64,000 bases of DNA. Source: Caballeronia temeraria. Its GTDB lineage: Bacteria > Pseudomonadota > Gammaproteobacteria > Burkholderiales > Burkholderiaceae. A program made the position numbers and the translations under genes. Below are positions 56,107 through 64,000 of this stretch, one piece after another (position 1 is the first letter of the stretch; each line of letters begins with the position of its first letter). The stretch is taken from positions 62,001 through 126,000 of the forward strand of contig NZ_FCOI02000001.1 of assembly GCF_001544795.2 (NCBI RefSeq). The letters are read 5' to 3'. The notes under the pieces are model-generated. The model did not search any database. It was given only the letters and a program-made list of their open reading frames with translations, and was not told the origin of the DNA.

Positions 56107-56225
56107 TTTCGAGCGAACGATCGAATCTGCGCGAGCCTTGTGCAATGCGGCTCGCGGTATCATGTCGCCTTCGATGCGCGGCAGCGCGGACGCACGGGGC
56201 GTCGGCGGGCCGCCGAGAGGATCGC

Positions 56226-56759
56226 ATGAGACACAGATTCGACGGAAGGGCGCTGCACGCCTCGATCGCGATGGCCGCTTGCAGCGTGTTGCTGAGCGGC
56301 TGCGGCCTCATCTTCCAGAATCACGAAAAACGCGCGGACGCGGTGCTCCAGCCGACGGCCGGCAACACCGCACGCGGCACCGTCACGCTGATCGAGCGCG
56401 CCGACGGCGTCCAGGTTTCCTACAGCCTCACCGACATGCCGCCGAACAGCGATCACGCGCTCACCGTGCACGAGCGCGGCGACTGCATCGCCATCAGCGA
56501 GCAGGATGCGAGTCCGGTGTTCGCGCTGCCTTCGGATCGTAGAAGAACGGCGTCGCGTCTCGAAGGCGAGCTCGGCAATATTCATGCGGACGCGACCGGC
56601 GCGGCGACGGGCTTCATTGTCGCAACCGATGTCTCGCTCGACGGCGTGCGCTCGATCATTTCGCGCGCGATCATGCTGCATCGCGAGGCGCTCGACCCGT
56701 ACGCGAGCGCGCCGCACAACGTGGGCCCCGCGCTCGCGTGCGGCGTGATCCGGCGCTAG
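56226..56759 (+). CDS. SodC-like (Cu/Zn superoxide dismutase fold) lipoprotein, metal site degenerate
   Basis: This 177-residue protein has a lipobox LLSGC at Cys26. It aligns with bacterial SodC: GTVTLIERADGVQVSYSL, HALTVHERGDC, GELGNIHADATG and a C-terminal LACGVI. The two disulfide cysteines (in GDC and ACGVI) are kept, as is one active-site His in VHERGDC and one in IMLHREALD. The first His of the usual HxH is Thr here, and the zinc loop with its bridging and zinc histidines is absent. Dismutase activity is therefore doubtful. It may be a structural or metal-binding derivative. Confidence 0.75.
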   Translation: MRHRFDGRALHASIAMAACSVLLSGCGLIFQNHEKRADAVLQPTAGNTARGTVTLIERADGVQVSYSLTDMPPNSDHALTVHERGDCIAISEQDASPVFALPSDRRRTASRLEGELGNIHADATGAATGFIVATDVSLDGVRSIISRAIMLHREALDPYASAPHNVGPALACGVIRR

Positions 56760-56918
56760 CCGCCGCCCGTACGCCGGGCGCGCGGCGCGGCGCGTCAATC
56801 GCGTAAAATACCCGCTTTCGTTTGGCCCGCGCGGCGAGCACCGCCGCTGGCCATGCCCCGTTTCACCGCAGGCGGCGGTCGCGAGACCCGAGCCGTTCAC
56901 CGTTGAGTAGCGTCCCCT

Positions 56919-57488
56919 ATGAGCATCAAATCCGACAAGTGGATTCGCCGCATGGCCGAAGAGCACAAGATGATCGAGCCGTTCGTGCGCGATCAGGTGC
57001 GCGTGGCCGAGGACGGCCGCAAGATCGTGAGCTACGGCACGTCGAGCTACGGCTACGACATTCGCGTCGCCGACGAATTCAAGATCTTCACGAACATCAA
57101 TTCCACCATCGTCGATCCGAAAAACTTCGACGAAAAATCGTTCGTCGACTTCAAGGGCGATGTCTGCATCATTCCGCCGAATTCTTTCGCGCTCGCGCGC
57201 ACGGTCGAATATTTCCGCATTCCGCGCTCGTGCCTGACCGTGTGTCTCGGCAAGTCCACTTACGCGCGCTGCGGGATCATCGTGAACGTGACGCCGTTCG
57301 AGCCGGAATGGGAAGGGTATGTCACGCTCGAATTCTCGAATACGACACCTTTGCCTGCCAAAATCTACGCGAACGAGGGCGTCGCCCAAGTCTTGTTCTT
57401 CGAAAGCGATGAAATGTGCGAGACGTCATACGCGGATCGCGGCGGGAAGTATCAAGGACAGCACGGCGTGACGCTGCCCAAGACCTGA
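56919..57488 (+). CDS. dcd: dCTP deaminase
   Basis: This 189-residue dUTPase-fold enzyme deaminates dCTP to dUTP in thymidylate supply. [15 protein letters not shown] is the family N-terminal block. The nucleotide-binding KSTYARCG and the catalytic Glu region [17 protein letters not shown] follow. The sequence starts [19 protein letters not shown]. It lies between the SodC-like gene and the large decarboxylase on the same strand. Confidence 0.95.
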   Translation: MSIKSDKWIRRMAEEHKMIEPFVRDQVRVAEDGRKIVSYGTSSYGYDIRVADEFKIFTNINSTIVDPKNFDEKSFVDFKGDVCIIPPNSFALARTVEYFRIPRSCLTVCLGKSTYARCGIIVNVTPFEPEWEGYVTLEFSNTTPLPAKIYANEGVAQVLFFESDEMCETSYADRGGKYQGQHGVTLPKT

Positions 57489-57533
57489 TTCGCCGCCGCT
57501 CTCAGAACCGCACACGGCACACGCTTGTCGAAA

Positions 57534-57570
57534 GACCGCTGGCTTCGAGATTGCCTCTCGGGCAGCGGTC
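57534..57570 (+). promoter_or_regulatory. Nested hairpin in the decarboxylase 5' leader
   Basis: GACCGCTG (57534-57541) pairs with CAGCGGTC (57563-57570) and an inner CGAGA/TCTCG pairs around TTGCC. It ends 11 bases before the GGAG ribosome binding site. The tail GTTTCCATTT is too weak for a clear terminator, so it may be a dcd terminator or a leader element of the next gene. Confidence 0.5.
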
Positions 57571-57593
57571 GTTTCCATTTGGAGATTCGCCCC

Positions 57594-59879
57594 ATGAAGT
57601 TTCGCTTTCCCGTCGTCATCATCGACGAAGACTTTCGCTCCGAGAACATCTCGGGTTCCGGCATCCGGGCGCTTGCCGAGGCGATCGAAAAAGAAGGCGC
57701 CGAAGTTCTCGGCCTGACGAGCTACGGCGATCTCGCCGCGTTCGCGCAGCAGTCGAGCCGCGCGTCGTGTTTCATCTTGTCGATCGATGACGAGGAATTG
57801 CTGCCATACGCGGAGAATGTGGTCGTCGAAGGCGATACGCCGGAACTGGCGACGGCCATCGTCGCATTGCGCGCGTTCATCACCGCGGTGCGCAAGCGCA
57901 ACGCCGATATCCCGATCTTCCTGTACGGCGAAACGCGCACGTCGCGCCATCTGCCGAACGACATCCTGCGCGAACTGCACGGCTTCATCCACATGTTCGA
58001 GGACACGCCGGAGTTCGTGGCGCGGCATATCATCCGCGAGGCGAAGGTTTATCTCGACGCGCTCGCGCCGCCGTTCTTCAAGGAACTCGTGCAGTACGCG
58101 GACGAAGGCTCGTATTCGTGGCATTGCCCCGGTCACTCGGGCGGCGTCGCGTTCCTGAAGAACCCGCTCGGGCAGATGTTCCACCAGTTCTTCGGCGAGA
58201 ACATGCTGCGCGCCGACGTCTGCAACGCGGTCGAGGAACTCGGTCAATTGCTGGATCACACCGGCCCGGTCGCGGCGTCCGAGCGCAACGCGGCGCGCAT
58301 CTTCGGCGCGGATCATCTCTTTTTCGTGACCAACGGCACGTCCACGTCGAACAAGATCGTGTGGCACGCGACCGTCGCGCCGGGCGATATCGTGCTCGTC
58401 GACCGCAATTGCCACAAGTCGATCCTCCACGCGATCACGATGACGCACGCGATCCCCGTGTTCCTCACGCCGACGCGCAATCACTTCGGCATCATCGGTC
58501 CGATTCCGCGCGACGAGTTCAAGCCGGAGAACATCCGCAAGAAGATCGAGGCGAATCCGTTCGCGCGTGAAGCGCTTGCGAAGAACCCGAAGGTCAAGCC
58601 GCGCATCCTGACGATCACGCAAAGCACGTATGACGGCGTGATCTACAACGTCGAAATGATCAAGGATCTGCTCGGCGATCTGCTCGACACGCTGCACTTC
58701 GACGAAGCGTGGCTGCCGCACGCCGAATTCCACGAGTTCTATCAGGACATGCACGCGATCGGCGCGGGCCGTCCGCGCACCGGCGCGCTCGTGTTCGCGA
58801 CGCACTCCACGCACAAGCTGCTCGCGGGCATTTCGCAGGCGTCGCAGATTCTCGTGCAGGACAGCGAGAACAGCACGTTCGACCGCCATCGTTTCAACGA
58901 GGCGTATCTGATGCACACGTCCACGTCGCCGCAATACGCGATCATCGCGTCGTGCGACGTCGCGGCCGCGATGATGGAAGCGCCGGGCGGCGAGGCGCTG
59001 GTGGAAGAGTCGATCGCGGAAGCGGTCGATTTCCGCCGCGCGATGCGCAAGGTCGATGCCGAATACGGCGACGACTGGTTCTTCAAGGTCTGGGGCCCGG
59101 ACGCGCTGGCGGAAGAGGGCATCGGCGACCGCGAGGACTGGATTCTCAAGCCCAACGACCGCTGGCACGGCTTCGGCGCGCTCGCGGAAGGCTTCAACAT
59201 GCTCGATCCGATCAAGGCGACGATCATCACGCCGGGACTCGACGTGGACGGCGAGTTCGGCGACACCGGCATTCCGGCCGCGATCGTGACGAAGTATCTG
59301 GCGGAGCACGGCATCATCGTCGAGAAGACGGGGCTGTACTCGTTCTTCATCATGTTCACCATCGGCATCACGAAGGGCCGCTGGAACTCGATGGTCACCG
59401 AACTCCAGCAGTTCAAGGACGACTACGACAACAACCAGCCGCTGTGGCGCGTGCTGCCGGAGTTCGTCGCGCAGCATCCGTCGTACGAGCGCATCGGCCT
59501 GCGCGATCTGTGCGAGCAGATTCACAGCGTCTATCGCGCGAACAACATCGCGCGTCTCACGACCGAGATGTATCTCTCCAGCATGGAGCCGGCGATGAAG
59601 CCGTCCGAAGCGTTCGCCAAGCTCGCGCATCGCGAGATCGACCGCGTGCCCATCGACGAACTCGAAGGCCGCGTGACGTCGATCCTTCTGACGCCGTATC
59701 CGCCGGGCATTCCGTTGCTGATTCCGGGCGAGCGTTTCAATCGCACGATCGTCGATTACCTGCGTTTCGCGCGCGAGTTCAACGAGCGCTTCCCGGGCTT
59801 CCACACGGACATCCACGGGCTCGTCGGCGAGATGATCAACGGGCGCATCGAGTACTTCGTGGATTGCGTGCGCACCTGA
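57594..59879 (+). CDS. Orn/Lys/Arg decarboxylase, fold type I (wing-domain class)
   Basis: This 761-residue PLP decarboxylase has an N-terminal receiver-like wing domain (about 1-125). The PLP domain contains HCPGHSGGVAFLKNP and the Schiff-base lysine at about residue 406 in ATHSTHKLLAGISQAS. C-terminal domains end HGLVGEMINGRIEYFVD. This is the family of LdcC/CadA, SpeC/SpeF and AdiA. The exact substrate (arginine, lysine or ornithine) cannot be told from sequence by eye. Met 57594 follows GGAG by 9 bases. No antiporter gene is adjacent, so an acid-resistance pair is not evident. Confidence 0.88.
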   Translation: MKFRFPVVIIDEDFRSENISGSGIRALAEAIEKEGAEVLGLTSYGDLAAFAQQSSRASCFILSIDDEELLPYAENVVVEGDTPELATAIVALRAFITAVRKRNADIPIFLYGETRTSRHLPNDILRELHGFIHMFEDTPEFVARHIIREAKVYLDALAPPFFKELVQYADEGSYSWHCPGHSGGVAFLKNPLGQMFHQFFGENMLRADVCNAVEELGQLLDHTGPVAASERNAARIFGADHLFFVTNGTSTSNKIVWHATVAPGDIVLVDRNCHKSILHAITMTHAIPVFLTPTRNHFGIIGPIPRDEFKPENIRKKIEANPFAREALAKNPKVKPRILTITQSTYDGVIYNVEMIKDLLGDLLDTLHFDEAWLPHAEFHEFYQDMHAIGAGRPRTGALVFATHSTHKLLAGISQASQILVQDSENSTFDRHRFNEAYLMHTSTSPQYAIIASCDVAAAMMEAPGGEALVEESIAEAVDFRRAMRKVDAEYGDDWFFKVWGPDALAEEGIGDREDWILKPNDRWHGFGALAEGFNMLDPIKATIITPGLDVDGEFGDTGIPAAIVTKYLAEHGIIVEKTGLYSFFIMFTIGITKGRWNSMVTELQQFKDDYDNNQPLWRVLPEFVAQHPSYERIGLRDLCEQIHSVYRANNIARLTTEMYLSSMEPAMKPSEAFAKLAHREIDRVPIDELEGRVTSILLTPYPPGIPLLIPGERFNRTIVDYLRFAREFNERFPGFHTDIHGLVGEMINGRIEYFVDCVRT

Positions 59880-59922
59880 CGGTTCATCGCGGCATCGAAC
59901 CCGAGCCGGCTCGCGGGCCGGC

Positions 59923-60885
59923 TCAGAAGATGATCGTCGCGGTGATCGTGTCGCGGTATCGGCCGGGCAGCGGAGCGGCCTGCGTCGGGACTTCTCCATA
60001 GACCGGGAAGTTGACCGCGTCTCCCATGCTGATGCCCGTGCCCGCCGTGGTGCCGGCGGTTCCGTCGCCCCAGATGACGGTGTGCGCCGAATTGAAATAA
60101 AGCTGATAGCTGACGGTTTCGGTGCCGCCTATTCGCGTCATCTTGCGTGACGTGATGCTGCCGCCTTCGGACGCGCCGCCGTTCAGGTTGATCGTGTATG
60201 CGGTGCCCGGCGTGCAGGTCGCGGTGACGGAGCCGATCGTCGCGAGCGTCTGATTCAGCGAGGTTTGCGTGCCGAAGGACATCGGCGTGGCTCTGATCTC
60301 GCAGTCGGCGCCCACATTGACCATCGTGGTGAATGCGGCCGACTTGTACGGCGCGGTCGCCGTGCTGCAATTCGGCGGCGTGCCGGTGTAACCCACATAG
60401 ACGAAATAGGTGTCCGCGGCGGTGAAGTTCTGCGTGTAGGTGCCGGTCGGCACTTGCTGCTGCGGCGGTATTCGCCCGTAGAACGGCTCCTGCGCCCACA
60501 CGTTGCCGCTCGGGTGCACGGGCAGATCGAGAATGTAAGGCACGGTCGACGGGTTCAGAATCGATCCCCACACGTTCACGTGATCCGGGTCGACGTACAG
60601 GTTGTAGTTGAGCGTCGCGCCGCCGGGGCCGGTCAGAACGCGCGGCGCCGCCGTGCCGATGTTCAGGCACAGACGAACCGTCGACGTGCTGTAGCCGCTG
60701 CAATAAATGATCACCGCGCCGACGACCTCGGTCGGTTCGGTGTACGTCGTGTCGTAGGCGCCGAAGTCGGTGTAGCTCACGGTGAAGGAGCACGTCTGCG
60801 CCTGCGCCGCATGCGGCAGCGCGAGCAACGCAAAGAGCGCGACGATCATGATCGCGCTCTTCCGGAACCACGATCGCACTCGCAT
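59923..60885 (-). CDS. Csu-type fimbrial adhesin with two spore-coat U (SCPU) domains
   Basis: This 320-residue secreted protein has a signal peptide (IMIVALFALLALPHAAQA). It then has two SCPU domains, residues about 30-175 (TCSFTVSYTDFGAYD) and 185-320 (CEIRATPMSFGTQTSLNQ), each with conserved cysteines. A two-domain SCPU protein encoded last, after the usher, corresponds to the tip adhesin CsuE of Csu pili. The major pilin would be outside the window. It starts 3 bases after the usher stop. Confidence 0.85.
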   Translation of the reverse strand: MRVRSWFRKSAIMIVALFALLALPHAAQAQTCSFTVSYTDFGAYDTTYTEPTEVVGAVIIYCSGYSTSTVRLCLNIGTAAPRVLTGPGGATLNYNLYVDPDHVNVWGSILNPSTVPYILDLPVHPSGNVWAQEPFYGRIPPQQQVPTGTYTQNFTAADTYFVYVGYTGTPPNCSTATAPYKSAAFTTMVNVGADCEIRATPMSFGTQTSLNQTLATIGSVTATCTPGTAYTINLNGGASEGGSITSRKMTRIGGTETVSYQLYFNSAHTVIWGDGTAGTTAGTGISMGDAVNFPVYGEVPTQAAPLPGRYRDTITATIIF

Positions 60886-60888
60886 GAT

Positions 60889-63348
60889 TCACTCTCCCTT
60901 GTTGCCTTCGCCGCCGGCTTGCCGATCCTGACAGACGAACGGTCCGATCTGCGGCAGTTCGTGCGATGAACCGGCATCGAACGGCACGTGCGCGGCGCAG
61001 TTCGTCCCGCGTCCGCGGATGGTCACGGTGTTGGCGGCGTCGAGCGTGTTGAAGAAGGCGAGGCCGTCGAAGCCGACGATCGCCGTCTCGTTCGTGCTTT
61101 CGTTGGTCGCGGCGGACCCTTCGCGGATCGGCGCGCCTTTCGCATCGACAAAACTCACCGATGCGCCCTGATACTTCGACATCCCGAAGCGCGCGAGCAC
61201 GCCCGAGCGGCGTTCGGGCGCAACGTCGATCTTCGTGGTTTCGATACGCGCATCGGCGGGCAGCGCGAGCGGGTCGATCGCAATCTGATTGCGCTGATAC
61301 GACTGCAAATCCGGCACGAGCAGATGGCCGCCCGAATTCGTCAGGCCGACCTTGCGGTTCTCCTGCGTCACCGGCACGTTCGCGACGCCATCGGTGGAGA
61401 CGAGCGCGAAGCCGTCGGTGATGGTGCGCGAGGGCAGCAGGGCGCCGTCCATGAAGGCGAACGCGCCGGTCATCTCGGCGGTGCCGGTCGTCGTGCCGTT
61501 GAAGCGCTGCGCCGTCGCCTGGAATTCGCCGAAGTTCGTGCGATAGTTCGCGCCCGCGAAGCCGTGCCGGTAATCCGCGCCCGCGCCCGCCTGCACGGTC
61601 CAGCCCCAGCCGCCGCTGAAATCGGCGGGCCGCGACGCGGTGACATCCGCCGTGGTGTGGCCGCCGGATTGCGAGAGCGTCGTGCCCACCGCCATGTTGC
61701 CGCCGAGCGCGATCGTCAGGCCGATGGAGCCGCCCCACACGTTCTTCTGCAGAAAGTCGCGATAAGCCGTCGCGAACAGCGACCAGCGCTGCCCGAACTG
61801 CGCGTTGTACGCGAGCGTGACGACGCGCGCGTGCCCGGAAAAGCTGTCCTCGGAATCGACATAGCTCACCGTCGCGGATTGCGTGCGCAGGAAGGAGACC
61901 GAGGCCGTCGCCTGATAGACGTGCTGAAACGTCGACGTGCCCGAGAGCGCCGCGACGTCGCGATATCCGCTCGACGCCTGCGTGCCTTGCAGGCTGACGG
62001 AGTATTTCGGCCCGATGTACTGATAGCCGAGGCTATACAGCGAGCCCGTCATGCCGTTGATCTTGCTCGCCGCCCCCGCCGTGCTGAACACGCCGAAGCC
62101 GCCCGTGCCGATCACCGCGCCCGCGCCGCCGTTGACGAGTCCCTGACCGCCTTCGGTGTGCGCCTGCAAGGTCAGCCAGTCATTGACGCCGTAGCTGTAC
62201 ACGCCGCTGTAGACGGGCGAGTGCTCGTAGTCGAAGGAATCGAGCGTGTAGTTGTCGCGCAGAAAGCCGACCTCGAACGAGTAGCTGGACAGTCCCTTCG
62301 ACAGCAGCCGCGCATCGATGTATAACGGCACGCTCGTCGTCACGCGGCGGCCGAGTGCATCGGTCACGACGATCTGCGCGACGCCCGCGCCGTTCAGCGT
62401 CGGCGGTTGCGCGATCTGAAACGGTCCGGGCGCGACCTGGCCGCTGTACTGGCGCAGGCCGTTGACATAGAGATCGACGGCGGAAGGCACGGCGGCCGAG
62501 GCGGCGAACATCGGCAGAGGAAACGTGATGAGATTCGGCCGCAGCGTGAAGTCGCGCTGAATCTGGAATCCGCCGAAGCGCACCGAGCGCGACCACGGCA
62601 GCGATCCCGACACCGAGTCGCCGACGGTCACCGTAAAGAGCTTCTCCGGATTCGAGTAGGACCAGTTCGTGTCGAGCCGCGTGTAGCGGTTCGAGCTGCC
62701 TTCCGTATCGATCCAGGTGCCGGTGTTGTCGAAGACGCCGAAGGGTGTGAAGAGGCGCTGCTCGCTCCAGATGCCAAGCGTGCTGCCGTGATCCTCGCCG
62801 TATTCGCGTGTATAGCTCACGTCGTAGTTCATCAGAAAGCCGGTGCCCGGCGTGGCCTTCGGCTGGACCGGCAGCGGGTAGCCGATCCGGCGCGTGGTCT
62901 GACGCGCTTCCTCGACATTCAGAATCGCCTGCTGGCGCGCGGGCGCATACGTCGCGCGCAGGCCGGGAATCGTCGAGAGCGCGAGCCAGCCGTCGGCGCC
63001 CGGCTGGAGATCGCTCACGCGAATGCCCGCGGCTTCGAGGGTGCGCGGCTGGGCGTAAAGCTGGCCGTTACGCAGTTCGAAGTCCGAAGGCTCGCCCAGA
63101 TTCGTGCCGTTGATGACGATTTCGAGCACGAGTTGCTGATTCGTTTCGGCGAGCGCGGGGAAGGGCTGGCCGCGCGGCGCACCGGACAGGTTCGGCAGAT
63201 CGGCGGGCGAGCCGCCGGTGATTTCGACCTGCGCGATCGCCGCCTGCGACATCAACACGAGCGCGAGGCCGCCGCGAAGGCGCCAGCCGCGATCGCCGCG
63301 AGCCTTTTGGCCCGGCGCATTTCCGCCGATGTCTGCGATCGAGACCAT
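60889..63348 (-). CDS. Fimbrial outer membrane usher (CsuD-like)
   Basis: This 819-residue usher (FimD/PapC superfamily) has a signal peptide, an N-terminal chaperone-binding domain (LVLEIVINGTNLGEPSDFELR) and a central 24-strand barrel. The SSGYRDVAAL region and a plug lie within residues about 120-640. The C-terminal domains include VGFDGLAFFNTLDAAN. It exports and assembles the pilus. It lies 21 bases downstream of the chaperone gene and 3 bases before the adhesin gene, forming a single operon. Confidence 0.9.
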   Translation of the reverse strand: MVSIADIGGNAPGQKARGDRGWRLRGGLALVLMSQAAIAQVEITGGSPADLPNLSGAPRGQPFPALAETNQQLVLEIVINGTNLGEPSDFELRNGQLYAQPRTLEAAGIRVSDLQPGADGWLALSTIPGLRATYAPARQQAILNVEEARQTTRRIGYPLPVQPKATPGTGFLMNYDVSYTREYGEDHGSTLGIWSEQRLFTPFGVFDNTGTWIDTEGSSNRYTRLDTNWSYSNPEKLFTVTVGDSVSGSLPWSRSVRFGGFQIQRDFTLRPNLITFPLPMFAASAAVPSAVDLYVNGLRQYSGQVAPGPFQIAQPPTLNGAGVAQIVVTDALGRRVTTSVPLYIDARLLSKGLSSYSFEVGFLRDNYTLDSFDYEHSPVYSGVYSYGVNDWLTLQAHTEGGQGLVNGGAGAVIGTGGFGVFSTAGAASKINGMTGSLYSLGYQYIGPKYSVSLQGTQASSGYRDVAALSGTSTFQHVYQATASVSFLRTQSATVSYVDSEDSFSGHARVVTLAYNAQFGQRWSLFATAYRDFLQKNVWGGSIGLTIALGGNMAVGTTLSQSGGHTTADVTASRPADFSGGWGWTVQAGAGADYRHGFAGANYRTNFGEFQATAQRFNGTTTGTAEMTGAFAFMDGALLPSRTITDGFALVSTDGVANVPVTQENRKVGLTNSGGHLLVPDLQSYQRNQIAIDPLALPADARIETTKIDVAPERRSGVLARFGMSKYQGASVSFVDAKGAPIREGSAATNESTNETAIVGFDGLAFFNTLDAANTVTIRGRGTNCAAHVPFDAGSSHELPQIGPFVCQDRQAGGEGNKGE

Positions 63349-63369
63349 GCCCGGCGCGCCGCGCGGTGA

Positions 63370-64000
63370 TCAAGGCCCGCTGCCTTCGCCGAGCCTGCCG
63401 GTGACGGGCGCGCCGTTGACCGTCGCCGCCACGTCCGCGGGCTTGCCGTGCAAGGCGCGTGCGGTATCGGGCAGCATCCACGCGCGCATGCGGCCCGGCA
63501 GCACGTAACCGAGCAATCCCGGCGATACGGGTATCGTCGTGGCGTCGCTCCTGAGCGTGACGGCGCTCAGTTGCGCGTGAACCTCACCGCTATTCATCAC
63601 CCGCAAATACGGCTTGCCGTTCTTTTCGACGATGCTCCACTGCAGCTTCGGCTTCTCCATTTCACCGGCGGATGAAATAAATAGTGGTACAGAATATCGA
63701 AAGCGAAATTGAACGTTCGAACCGGCGGGCGCGCCCTCGGGCGGCAGTTCATCGATCAGCAACCGATACGCGCGCTCCTGCGGCACGGGCGCCATGCTCG
63801 CGCGAATCACGCGGATGACCTGCGTTCCGCCCGCCGGCACTTCGGCGATCGGCGGACTGGCGATGATCTCGCGCGTCGGCGTCAGCTTGTCCTTTTCGTC
63901 GTCCTGGTCCCAGACGAACGTGCGCACTTGTGCGTGGATGGGCTCGTCGCCCTCGTTGCTCAGGTTGATGACCTTGCCGTTTTCCGCGCCCGTGAGCTGG
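63370..64000 (-). CDS. Fimbrial biogenesis chaperone (CsuC-like), partial at window edge
   Basis: This is the C-terminal 209 residues of a periplasmic pilus chaperone whose N-terminus lies beyond the right edge. The visible part has the PapD-like first-domain motif APVPQERAYRLLIDELPPEG with conserved Arg/Lys-type subunit-binding neighbours. An Ig-like second domain (LRVMNSGEVHAQLSAVTL) follows. The first readable codons encode QLTGAENGKVINLSNEGDEP. It would deliver SCPU pilins to the usher. The frame has no interruption to the window end. Confidence 0.88.
   Translation of the reverse strand, partial: QLTGAENGKVINLSNEGDEPIHAQVRTFVWDQDDEKDKLTPTREIIASPPIAEVPAGGTQVIRVIRASMAPVPQERAYRLLIDELPPEGAPAGSNVQFRFRYSVPLFISSAGEMEKPKLQWSIVEKNGKPYLRVMNSGEVHAQLSAVTLRSDATTIPVSPGLLGYVLPGRMRAWMLPDTARALHGKPADVAATVNGAPVTGRLGEGSGP

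Noticed and set aside
57426..59999. An 857-codon open frame antisense to the large decarboxylase
   Set aside because: It is a shadow of a long GC-rich gene; no motif or ribosome binding site was found.

Overview
This window looks like chromosomal DNA of a high-GC betaproteobacterium of the Burkholderia / Paraburkholderia / Caballeronia group. The evidence is the very high third-position GC, an assimilatory sulfate operon with an APS-type CysH and a DUF934 gene, DUF2486 and DUF3460 proteins sitting in housekeeping operons, and the zapA-6S RNA arrangement. The genus is an inference from gene content; there is no rRNA in the window.

Layout. 1-9.3 kb: the tail of a LivF-type ATPase, then argD-ypeA, a ferredoxin-domain flavin reductase, an SDR protein with an unusual insertion, a 58-residue membrane protein, rsuA, a TIGR03118-type lipoprotein, a zinc-ribbon membrane protein, and a pair of small overlapping genes beside tRNA-Leu(CAA). 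9.6-18.1 kb: an orphan amino-acid-type binding protein and cysB, divergent from the sulfate-assimilation operon cysI-DUF934-cysH-cysD-cysN-cobA. 18.2-29.8 kb: a decayed PIN-toxin remnant, cbiX, lptG/lptF, pepA-holC-DUF2486, ilvD with a divergent LysR regulator, lgt, a SIMPL protein, an EVE protein, 6S RNA, zapA and a coiled-coil zapB-like gene.

30.0-41.4 kb is a vitamin B12 locus. A sigma70-like promoter and a cobalamin riboswitch precede btuB-btuC-btuD-cobT-cobS-cobC. Facing it are btuF-cobD-cbiB-cobU on the other strand, and cobQ diverges from cobU. Together they cover import, late corrinoid amidation and side-chain attachment, and nucleotide-loop assembly. No corrin-ring genes and no BtuR adenosyltransferase are present here.

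41.4-64 kb: a hotdog thioesterase, an orphan ParA, the DUF3460-scpA-panC-panD operon, tamA-tamB, metG, an OmpA-domain lipoprotein, apbC, a SodC-like lipoprotein lacking most metal ligands, dcd, a large Orn/Lys/Arg decarboxylase, and the distal half of a Csu-type chaperone-usher operon running off the right edge.

Most of the window is conserved core genome. I see no CRISPR array, insertion sequence, prophage or recognisable defence island, and no convincing undescribed multi-gene system. The most open items are the small membrane gene pair at 8.7-9.3 kb, the metal-site-degenerate SodC-like lipoprotein, the insertion in the SDR protein, the orphan binding protein behind cysB, and the orphan ParA.
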